From Clostridia bacterium (GTDB taxonomy: Bacteria > Bacillota > Clostridia > Saccharofermentanales > UBA5734), in NCBI GenBank assembly GCA_018056585.1, contig JAGPFK010000014.1:1-11859 (forward strand): a stretch of 11,859 bases of DNA, written 5' to 3'. Position numbers and translations under genes: made by a program. Position 1 is the first letter of the stretch; every line of letters starts with the position of its first letter. Of the stretch, positions 6,382 to 11,859 are shown in pieces. Below the pieces are notes generated by a model. That model ran no database searches and had not been told where the DNA came from. It saw nothing but the letters and a program-made list of their open reading frames with translations.

Positions 6382-7646
6382 CTCGTCTCTTCTGGCCATG
6401 TTTCGCCCGGACCTTGAAAGACCAGCTGACCATCAATAAAAACAAAGCGCGTCTTTGTCTGATAATGAAAAGGATGGCAGCTGAAAATCGAAAGATCCGC
6501 TCGTTTTCCTGGTTCCAGGCTGCCGCGTTCATGGTCAAGATCCAGGATCTTGGCCGCATTCAGGGTGATGGCTGAAAGAGCCTGCTCTTCTGACATGCCG
6601 GCGCGGACCGTTGCAGCGGCGCTAAGGGACAGATGTTGTTCGGGCACCACCGGATGGTCTGTCATGATGGCAACCGGCAACCCGGCTGATGCCAGAATTC
6701 CCGGGTTCCGAAGATCCGCACGGGACAGCTCCGGTTTGCTCCGATCAGACAGCAATGGTCCGGTGATCACCCCTTCCAGCCGGCCCATACCCGGCTGGCC
6801 ACATCCATGGCCCGGCTCCCGACCCCTTTTGTAGACCTGAACCAACTGATCCACAATCAGGTAACCCTCCGTACAGTGATCCAGTGTGTATCGGAGGCCG
6901 AACGCTTCCGCGATCCGGATCGCCGTCTGGATATCATCACTGCGATGAGCATGTATTTTTAAGGGCAGTTCGCCGCCGAGAACCGGTATCAATGCTTCCC
7001 AACGCGTATCCGGTGCGGGCGCCTCGCCTTTTTTCTCATCACTTTGCGCTTCATGCTGTTCTTTTTGACGTTTGTAGTGCTGAGCCTTTATCAGAGCATC
7101 GCGCAAAAAAGCCGCATTGGCCATGCGCGTCATAGGCGCCCGGTCTCGTCTGCCATATGATTTTTTAGGGTTTTCGCCCAAAGCGGCTTTGATTGCAGCC
7201 TGATCCCGAATCAGCATGGTGTCAAAAGAACGGCCGGCGGTCCGAAGCAGGGCAAAAGACCCGCCCAGTACATTCGCGCTGCCCGGCCCGGTCATGACGG
7301 TAGTGACGCCATAGGCCAAGGCTTCCTTAAAGCAGCGATCATCAAAGAACAGGCCATCCACGGCCTGCATCTGCGGTGTCACCGGATCCGAACTCTCATT
7401 CGCGTCATAGCCTTCCAGGGACACGCCGTCATTAAATAAACCGATATGGCAATGCGCATCAATGAATCCAGGCACAATCCAACCGCCGTTGGCATCTAAA
7501 ACCGGGCCTTGATGCGCAGACATCAAATCAGACGGCGGATCACCGGCACCCATAGAGCGAATGGCGGGAGCATCAATCCAGAGATAGCCTCTGTCAATTT
7601 TTTCACCAGAGCCTGACCAGATACAAGCATTTTGAATCAAAATCAT
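6378..7646 (-). CDS. Amidohydrolase-superfamily metal hydrolase of unknown substrate
   Basis: The 422-residue product is an amidohydrolase of the imidazolonepropionase-like type. Visible motifs are the metal-binding HCH of AHCHIG (65-67), IHAHRSDD (231-238), DHCTEGY (256-262) and the catalytic aspartate in TDHPV (Asp330). It ends with the usual GSLEPGKRADLSIF and FIDGQLVF strands. The substrate cannot be read from sequence. Two segments stand out: a highly charged stretch at 190-215 (KRQKEQHEAQSDEKKGE) and an apparent glycine-rich insertion at about 271-292 just before ITGPLL. GGGGAGG lies eight bases before the ATG at 7646, so the start is firm. The gene follows the rpsI terminator and overlaps tsaE, which puts it at the head of the t6A/rimI block; no functional link between them is evident. 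Confidence 0.88.
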   Translation of the reverse strand: MILIQNACIWSGSGEKIDRGYLWIDAPAIRSMGAGDPPSDLMSAHQGPVLDANGGWIVPGFIDAHCHIGLFNDGVSLEGYDANESSDPVTPQMQAVDGLFFDDRCFKEALAYGVTTVMTGPGSANVLGGSFALLRTAGRSFDTMLIRDQAAIKAALGENPKKSYGRRDRAPMTRMANAAFLRDALIKAQHYKRQKEQHEAQSDEKKGEAPAPDTRWEALIPVLGGELPLKIHAHRSDDIQTAIRIAEAFGLRYTLDHCTEGYLIVDQLVQVYKRGREPGHGCGQPGMGRLEGVITGPLLSDRSKPELSRADLRNPGILASAGLPVAIMTDHPVVPEQHLSLSAAATVRAGMSEEQALSAITLNAAKILDLDHERGSLEPGKRADLSIFSCHPFHYQTKTRFVFIDGQLVFQGPGETWPEETR

Positions 7647-7674
7647 AAGAAAACCTCCCCTTTAGCTTTCAGGC

Positions 7675-7709
7675 TAAAAAACAGCCGGGAAACATTCCGT
7701 CCCCGGCTA
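7675..7709 (-). terminator. Intrinsic terminator after rpsI
   Basis: Reading the minus strand, AGCCGGG (7708-7702) pairs perfectly with CCCGGCT (7689-7683) around a 12-base loop, followed by GTTTTTTA. This is a textbook Rho-independent terminator. It lies about 70 bases past the rpsI stop and about 30 bases before the amidohydrolase start, so it closes the rplM-rpsI unit. The facing strand has no run of Ts after the stem, so it should act in one direction only. Confidence 0.88.
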
Positions 7710-7714
7710 TTATA
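7709..7714 (-). promoter_or_regulatory. Possible -10 box overlapping the rpsI terminator
   Basis: A perfect TATAAT on the minus strand directly abuts the terminator stem. No -35 match is found at 16-18 bases (CGCCCT at 17) and no TGn extension is present, so support is weak. If it works, initiation near 7702 would drop most of the 5' arm of the hairpin, and transcripts would run into the amidohydrolase-tsaE-tsaB-rimI block unhindered. That block otherwise has no visible promoter. Confidence 0.3.
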
Positions 7715-7777
7715 ACGCAAAATCCAGAATCAGGGCGGCTCTTGACATGGATGTGACCACACCCCTGTTCCAGCGTT

Positions 7778-8188
7778 TTAACGTTTGGAGTATTGAGGCG
7801 CCTTCCTTGCCTTTTTCAAGCCATATTTCTTTCTTTCCTTCATCCGCGCATCGCGTGTCAGAAATCCCTCTTTTTTCAGAATCGGCCTGAATGCCTCTTC
7901 ATCCGCCTGCACAAGAGCGCGGGCCAATCCGTGCCGTATGGCGCCGGCTTGGCCTGAAAGGCCGCCGCCTGTGACTTTACAGATCACATCGAAGCGATTT
8001 TCTGTTCCCGTTACAATCAGAGGCTGACGGACAATTAACTTCAAAGAATCCATGCCGAAATAATCATCCAGATCCTTCCCATTGATGATGATCCGTCCCT
8101 CTCCCGGATAAATCCGAACACAGGCTACCGCATTTTTACGCCGCCCTGTTCCGTAAAAATATGTTTTTGCAGTTTTTTTCACAGCCAT
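7778..8188 (-). CDS. rpsI: 30S ribosomal protein S9
   Basis: S9 is a small-subunit ribosomal protein whose C-terminal tail reaches the P-site tRNA. The 136-residue product has the family signature: YFYGTGRRKNAVACVR near the N-terminus, VTGGGLSGQAGAIRHGLARAL in the middle, and the basic tail DARMKERKKYGLKKARKAPQYSKR ending in the nearly invariant SKR. The ATG at 8188 is preceded by GGGGAGGA at good spacing. It lies 18 bases after rplM, the usual rplM-rpsI operon, and is followed by an intrinsic terminator. Nothing is unusual. Confidence 0.99.
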   Translation of the reverse strand: MAVKKTAKTYFYGTGRRKNAVACVRIYPGEGRIIINGKDLDDYFGMDSLKLIVRQPLIVTGTENRFDVICKVTGGGLSGQAGAIRHGLARALVQADEEAFRPILKKEGFLTRDARMKERKKYGLKKARKAPQYSKR

Positions 8189-8206
8189 TTTTGCATCCTC
8201 CCCATC

Positions 8207-8641
8207 TTAAATCGAAAGTTTCAAAACTTCAGGTTTCTGAGCGGCATGCTGATGCTCCGGTCCGGCATAGACCTTAAGCTTCTTGTACATAGCGCGGCCC
8301 AGTGAATTTTTGGGAAGCATGCCTTTGACAGCCAGTTCTACAACTTTTTCAGGCTTTTTCTTCATCATATCTTGATACTTAATCTCCTTGAGTCCGCCAG
8401 GATACTGGGTATGGTAGCGGTATACCTTCTGATCCATTTTCTTACCCGTCAGTTCGACCTTGGCTGCATTGACCACGATGACATAATCACCTGTATCGAT
8501 AAACGGCGTATATTCCGGTTTGTGCTTTCCACGCAAGATCTTGGCAACTTCGCTGGCCAATCGGCCCAAAGTCATGCCTTCGGCATCGACAACATACCAT
8601 TTTCTCTCTATGTCTGCCGGTTTTGCCACATATGTGCTCAT
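8207..8641 (-). CDS. rplM: 50S ribosomal protein L13
   Basis: L13 is an early-assembling large-subunit ribosomal protein. At 144 residues it has normal length and clear family blocks: KWYVVDAEGMTLGRLAS, ILRGKHKPEYTPFIDTGDYVIVVNA, the YRHTQYPGG-like YRYHTQYPGGLK, and AVKGMLPKNSLGR. The ATG at 8641 has GGAGGAG eight bases upstream. It heads the rplM-rpsI operon, driven by a near-consensus promoter. In several bacteria this operon is controlled by L13 or by leader RNA; the leader here would be only about 46 bases and shows no strong structure by eye. Confidence 0.99.
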   Translation of the reverse strand: MSTYVAKPADIERKWYVVDAEGMTLGRLASEVAKILRGKHKPEYTPFIDTGDYVIVVNAAKVELTGKKMDQKVYRYHTQYPGGLKEIKYQDMMKKKPEKVVELAVKGMLPKNSLGRAMYKKLKVYAGPEHQHAAQKPEVLKLSI

Positions 8642-8694
8642 GAATTCATCTCCTCCGCATTCTTAATCATTTTTCAGACAGCTAACGCTCACCT

Positions 8695-8723
8695 ATTCTA
8701 ATCTGCCCAGGACCGCCTGTCAA
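8695..8723 (-). promoter_or_regulatory. Strong promoter of the rplM-rpsI operon
   Basis: The minus strand carries TTGACA (8723-8718), a 17-base spacer and TAGAAT (8700-8695): a perfect -35, optimal spacing and one mismatch in the -10. Transcription would start near 8688, about 46 bases before the rplM ATG. This strength fits a ribosomal protein operon. Confidence 0.85.
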
Positions 8724-8825
8724 GCACAAATTTAAAATAGAAGACTTATTCTGCCGTTTTCTTGATTTTTCGGCCTTTTTTGTGTCCATAAAAGGGGGAC
8801 CGCATGGATACATCCAACCGGAATC

Positions 8826-8854
8826 TTGACGACTTGATGCAATTCTCGTAAGAT
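8826..8854 (+). promoter_or_regulatory. Candidate upstream promoter for the cap genes
   Basis: TTGACG (8826-8831, five of six matches) is followed after 17 bases by TAAGAT (8849-8854, four of six). Transcription would start near 8861 and give a leader of about 150 bases before capE. It is a motif call; the -10 is imperfect. Confidence 0.45.
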
Positions 8855-8964
8855 GAATAAAATTAAGAAGAGAGCTGATATCTTTTTCTGATAATTAGGC
8901 GATCGGCCTGTAACGGCAATTGTTCGGCGGAACCAGAAAATGCAGGCCTAAATGGCGATCTTTA

Positions 8965-8973
8965 TGGCATAAT
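8965..8973 (+). promoter_or_regulatory. Candidate extended -10 promoter for capE
   Basis: TGGCATAAT combines the TGn extension (8965-8967) with CATAAT (8968-8973), one mismatch from TATAAT. Extended -10 promoters can work without a good -35, and none is seen here. The start would fall near 8980, about 32 bases before the capE ATG. Confidence 0.45.
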
Positions 8974-9011
8974 ATAGGGGTAGAAACGGAAAAGGACAGG
9001 TGGGAGGGCCA

Positions 9012-10040
9012 ATGAGCATCTTCAAGGACAAAGTATTAATGATTACAGGCGGAACCGGATCTTTCGGGAATGCCGTCATGAAGCGTTTTCTGGATACGGA
9101 TGTTCGGGAAATCCGTATTTTTTCACGTGATGAAAAAAAGCAGGATGATATGCGCAAGCTCTATCGGAACGACAAACTGATGTTTTATATCGGTGACGTT
9201 CGCGACCTGTCGAGTGTGAAAAATGCCATGCATGGCGTCGATTATATTTTTCATGCCGCAGCGTTGAAACAGGTCCCTTCCTGTGAGTTTTTTCCACTTG
9301 AAGCCGTTAAAACAAATGTAATCGGGACGGACAATGTGTTGACAGGCGCCATTGAAATGGGTGTCCGGAAAGTGATTTGCCTTTCTACAGATAAAGCAGC
9401 CTATCCGATTAATGCCATGGGTATCTCCAAAGCCATGATGGAAAAAGTATTTGTTGCCAAATCAAAGACTGTTGATCCGAATAAAACACTCATATGTGGA
9501 ACGCGGTATGGTAATGTCATGGCTTCGCGCGGATCTGTTATTCCTCTGTTTATTGATCAGATCAAGAACGGACAGCCTTTAACCGTTACAAATCCACACA
9601 TGACCCGGTTCATGATGAGCCTTGAAGAAGCTGTGGAACTTGTTGTCTTTGCCTTTCATCACGCTCAGGCGGGAGATATTATGGTTCAGAAGGCACCGGC
9701 GGCGACAATCGGAGATTTGGCCCGCGCAATCAAAGATCTCTTTCACGCGAACAATGAGATTAAGATTATTGGAACCCGGCATGGAGAAAAGTTGTATGAA
9801 ACACTCCTGACAAAAGAAGAGTACGTTGTAGCCATTGATATGGGCGGCTTCTATCGGGTTCCTGCGGACAAAAGAGATTTGAATTACGATAAGTATTTCA
9901 TTGAAGGCGATCAAAAGCTTTCTTCTGATGGCGAATACAATTCAGATAATACGGAAAGACTGAGCATGGACCAATTGAAGGAAAAGCTGCTTTCACTGGA
10001 TTATGTAAAGGAAGAATTGAAAGGCTGGCGCTTATCATGA
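9012..10040 (+). CDS. capE: UDP-GlcNAc 4,6-dehydratase/5-epimerase (CapE/FnlA/WbjB)
   Basis: CapE catalyses the first step of UDP-N-acetyl-L-fucosamine synthesis, a 4,6-dehydration of UDP-GlcNAc with C5 inversion, using bound NADP. The 342-residue protein is an extended short-chain dehydrogenase: nucleotide-binding GGTGSFG (13-19), HAAALKQVPSCEFFP (81-95), LSTDKAAYPINAMGISK (124-140) and GTRYGNVMASRGSVIPLF. Met136 with Lys140 occupies the place of the usual Tyr-x-x-x-Lys pair, a known trait of inverting dehydratases of the CapE/PseB/FlaA1 type. The C-terminal GTRHGEKLYETLL and the two downstream genes point to CapE rather than PseB. The ATG at 9012 follows GGAGG; a GTG at 9000 would place the ribosome binding site inside the gene. 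It overlaps capF as ATGA. It looks more AT-rich than the housekeeping genes to its left. Confidence 0.93.
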   Translation: MSIFKDKVLMITGGTGSFGNAVMKRFLDTDVREIRIFSRDEKKQDDMRKLYRNDKLMFYIGDVRDLSSVKNAMHGVDYIFHAAALKQVPSCEFFPLEAVKTNVIGTDNVLTGAIEMGVRKVICLSTDKAAYPINAMGISKAMMEKVFVAKSKTVDPNKTLICGTRYGNVMASRGSVIPLFIDQIKNGQPLTVTNPHMTRFMMSLEEAVELVVFAFHHAQAGDIMVQKAPAATIGDLARAIKDLFHANNEIKIIGTRHGEKLYETLLTKEEYVVAIDMGGFYRVPADKRDLNYDKYFIEGDQKLSSDGEYNSDNTERLSMDQLKEKLLSLDYVKEELKGWRLS

Positions 10041-11146
10041 AAATACTGATCACCGGCGCAAAGGGATTCATCGGCAAAAATCTGACGGTTGAACTCAAGA
10101 ACAGAGGATACGGCGATATTTTAGAATACGATCTGGATTCCACCCTGAACGATCTGGATCGGTACTGCAAAGAGGCCGATTTTGTCTATCATCTGGCCGG
10201 TGTCAACAGGCCCACTGAAGAATCTGAGTTTATGAAAGGTCATTATGACTTCACAGCCATTATCCTTGATCATTTAAAGAAACATCAGAATTTTTGTCCG
10301 GTGATGATCTCTTCCTCGATCCAGGCATCGCTTGATAATCCGTATGGGCGCAGCAAGAAAGCGCAAGAGGCTCTTTTATTCGCTTATCATCAGGAAACGG
10401 GCGCAAAAGTGCTTGTATACAGATTCCCCAATGTGTTTGGCAAGTGGTGCAGGCCCAATTACAACAGTGTGGTCGCGACATTCTGTCATCACATCGCTTC
10501 TGATCTTTCGATTGAAATTCACAATCCGGATGTCGTTCTGAATCTTGTCTATATTGATGATGTTGTTCATGAGCTGATTCGCGCGCTGGAAGGAAAAGAA
10601 AACAGAACCGGCTTATATTGTGAAGTGCCGGTTGTTCACACGATCGCACTGGGTGCGTTGGCTGAGTTAATCTATTCCTTTAAAAAAAGCCGGGAGAATG
10701 GCTCAATTCCCAATATGCTGGATCCGCTGACAAAAAAACTATACAGCACTTACCTCAGCTATCTGCCGGAAGATCGTTTCAGTTATCCACTCAAGATGAA
10801 CGAAGATCATCGCGGCTCTTTTACCGAGTTTATTAAAACACAAGATAGAGGCCAGGTATCTATCAATATCACAAAACCTGGCGTCACAAAAGGGAATCAC
10901 TGGCACCACACAAAAACAGAGAAGTTCCTTGTTGTCAGCGGAAAAGCTGTCATTCGTTTCAGAAAAATTGATTCAAATGAAGTGCTCAGTTATTTTGTCA
11001 GTGGAGAGAAGCTGGAGGTTGTTGACATACCCATTGGCTATACCCATCAAATCGAAAATGTTGGGGATACAGATCTGGTCACCATTATGTGGGCAAATGA
11101 ACTCTATGATGAAGCTAACCCAGACACATATTTCCTGGAGGTATAG
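10037..11146 (+). CDS. capF: UDP-2-acetamido-2,6-dideoxy-hexulose reductase with cupin domain (CapF/FnlB/WbjC)
   Basis: CapF performs the second step of UDP-L-FucNAc synthesis: epimerisation at C3 and NADPH-dependent reduction at C4, giving UDP-N-acetyl-L-talosamine. The 369-residue product has both expected domains. The N-terminal short-chain dehydrogenase has GAKGFIG (7-13), SSSIQAS (92-98) and the Tyr103-x-x-x-Lys107 pair. The C-terminal cupin, from about 250, has EDHRGSFTEF, KGNHWHHTKTEKF (285-297) and PIGYTHQIENVG (332-343); its histidines (288, 290, 291, 337) and Glu295 fit a metal site as reported for Staphylococcus aureus CapF. Translation is coupled to capE by an ATGA overlap. The stop is followed three bases later by the next gene. 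Confidence 0.94.
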   Translation: MKILITGAKGFIGKNLTVELKNRGYGDILEYDLDSTLNDLDRYCKEADFVYHLAGVNRPTEESEFMKGHYDFTAIILDHLKKHQNFCPVMISSSIQASLDNPYGRSKKAQEALLFAYHQETGAKVLVYRFPNVFGKWCRPNYNSVVATFCHHIASDLSIEIHNPDVVLNLVYIDDVVHELIRALEGKENRTGLYCEVPVVHTIALGALAELIYSFKKSRENGSIPNMLDPLTKKLYSTYLSYLPEDRFSYPLKMNEDHRGSFTEFIKTQDRGQVSINITKPGVTKGNHWHHTKTEKFLVVSGKAVIRFRKIDSNEVLSYFVSGEKLEVVDIPIGYTHQIENVGDTDLVTIMWANELYDEANPDTYFLEV

Positions 11147-11149
11147 CCT

Positions 11150-11859
11150 ATGCAAAGACTCAAAGTCATGACCGTTGTCGGAACAAGACCGGAAATTATC
11201 AGGCTGTCGGCTGTCCTGAATAAAATGGACGCTTCCAAAGCAATTGAATCTGTGTTGGTTCACACCGGCCAGAATTATGATTATGAGTTAAATGAGGTGT
11301 TCTTTAGAGACTTTGCCCTTAAAACACCTGATTACTATTTAGATGCCGCTAAAGGCACAGCGGTTGAAACCATTGGGAATATATTGATCCGCATTGATCC
11401 GATTCTTGAAGAAGAAAAACCGGATGCTTTTCTTGTTCTGGGTGACACAAACAGTTGTTTGAGCGCGATCGCAGCCAAAAGAAGGCACATTCCCATTTTT
11501 CATATGGAAGCCGGAAACCGGTGTTTTGATCAAAGAGTGCCGGAAGAAACCAATCGGAAAATCGTCGATCATATTTCAGATATCAACTTAACATACAGCA
11601 GCATTGCCAGGGAGTATCTGCTGCGGGAGGGATTTCCCGCTGATCGGGTCATTAAAACAGGAAGCCCTATGTTTGAAGTGCTGAAATCGCGTGAAAAAGA
11701 AATAGAAAAGTCGGATGTGATTGAAAGATTCAATCTGAAATCCGGGGCATACTTTGTCGTGTCTGCACACAGAGAAGAAAATATCAATTCTGACCAGAAT
11801 TTTATGGATTTAGTGGAAAGCCTGAATACCGTTGCTGATCGATACCAGATGCCTATCAT
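11150..11859 (+). CDS. capG: UDP-GlcNAc 2-epimerase-like UDP-L-FucNAc synthase (CapG/FnlC/WbjD), C-terminus cut off
   Basis: CapG does the last step, C2 epimerisation of UDP-N-acetyl-L-talosamine to UDP-N-acetyl-L-fucosamine. The first 236 residues are in the window. They show the non-hydrolysing epimerase signature: GTRPEIIR (11-18), HTGQNYDYELNEVFF (38-52), LGDTNS (97-102), SAHREENI (205-212) with the acidic and histidine residues expected near the active site. The segment HMEAGNRCFDQRVPEETNRK (118-137) carries GNRC where ordinary WecB-type 2-epimerases usually read GLRT, which favours the CapG/WbjD branch. The ATG at 11150 has GGAGG eight bases upstream, overlapping the end of capF. The gene continues past the right edge, where glycosyltransferases or transport genes may follow. 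Confidence 0.93.
   Translation, partial: MQRLKVMTVVGTRPEIIRLSAVLNKMDASKAIESVLVHTGQNYDYELNEVFFRDFALKTPDYYLDAAKGTAVETIGNILIRIDPILEEEKPDAFLVLGDTNSCLSAIAAKRRHIPIFHMEAGNRCFDQRVPEETNRKIVDHISDINLTYSSIAREYLLREGFPADRVIKTGSPMFEVLKSREKEIEKSDVIERFNLKSGAYFVVSAHREENINSDQNFMDLVESLNTVADRYQMPI

Larger units (their letters stand above)
8642..9011. other. Divergent control region between rplM and capE
   Basis: These 370 bases contain no convincing gene. They separate the leftward ribosomal operon from the rightward sugar-nucleotide genes. The left part holds the rplM leader and promoter; the middle and right hold two candidate rightward promoters (8826-8854 and 8965-8973). The stretch between about 8855 and 8960 carries no strong hairpin or recognisable riboswitch by eye. 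Only very short open frames occur, including 15 codons at 8804-8851 behind AGGGGGA. Confidence 0.7.

Noticed and set aside
7742..7747. TTGACA on the plus strand just after rpsI
   Set aside because: No acceptable -10 follows at 16-18 bases, and the transcript would only run antisense to rpsI.
8753..8781. GCCG/CGGC hairpin followed by six Ts on the plus strand
   Set aside because: The stem is only four pairs around a 14-base loop and no plus-strand gene lies upstream to be terminated.
8804..8851. A 15-codon open frame behind AGGGGGA in the rplM-capE gap
   Set aside because: Too short to judge, not similar to a known leader peptide, and its 3' end overlaps the candidate promoter at 8826-8854, so it would lie outside the transcript from that promoter.
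9000..9011. GTG start extending CapE by four residues
   Set aside because: The extension encodes the GGAGG ribosome binding site itself, and the ATG at 9012 gives the family N-terminus.
10260..10649. A 129-codon minus-strand open frame
   Set aside because: It is the complement of the well-supported capF gene and shows no family motif.
1..11859. CRISPR arrays, insertion sequences, tRNA genes or a novel defence system
   Set aside because: No regularly spaced repeats, transposase motifs, tRNA-like cloverleaf or unexplained gene cluster was seen; every long stretch is covered by recognisable genes.

Overview
The window reads as chromosomal DNA of a Bacillota (Firmicutes) bacterium, probably clostridia-like. 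The evidence is the yicC-remA-gmk gene order, a RemA (DUF370) protein, an HPr/Crh-type protein with a conserved Ser46, strong AGGAGG-type ribosome binding sites and sigma-A-like promoters. I cannot name a genus. The minus-strand housekeeping part looks moderately GC-rich; the plus-strand polysaccharide genes at the right end look more AT-rich. These are by-eye impressions from a few lines.

From 8641 down to 1, twelve genes lie head to tail on the minus strand. They are rplM and rpsI (ribosomal proteins L13 and S9, closed by a clear intrinsic terminator); an uncharacterised amidohydrolase, tsaE, tsaB and rimI (t6A tRNA modification plus an N-acetyltransferase, all overlapping); a Crh-like HPr protein with its own promoter, uvrC and a metallophosphoesterase; then yicC, remA and the start of gmk behind another promoter. 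Most junctions are overlaps or gaps of a few bases, so translational coupling is likely.

From 9012 to the right edge, three plus-strand genes form the capE-capF-capG (fnlA-fnlB-fnlC, wbjBCD) set. It converts UDP-GlcNAc to UDP-N-acetyl-L-fucosamine, a precursor for capsule, exopolysaccharide or O-antigen-like glycans. The last gene is cut by the window edge. The two blocks are divergent, with a 370-base control region between them that holds a near-consensus rplM promoter and two candidate promoters for the cap genes.

I see no CRISPR array, transposon, tRNA, rRNA or clearly new multi-gene system. The points most worth a second look are the HPr paralogue with Gln15 in place of the phosphorylatable His15 but with Ser46 kept, a TATAAT box placed so that transcripts starting there would lose one arm of the rpsI terminator, a glycine-rich insertion in the amidohydrolase, and an unusual loop in the guanylate kinase.
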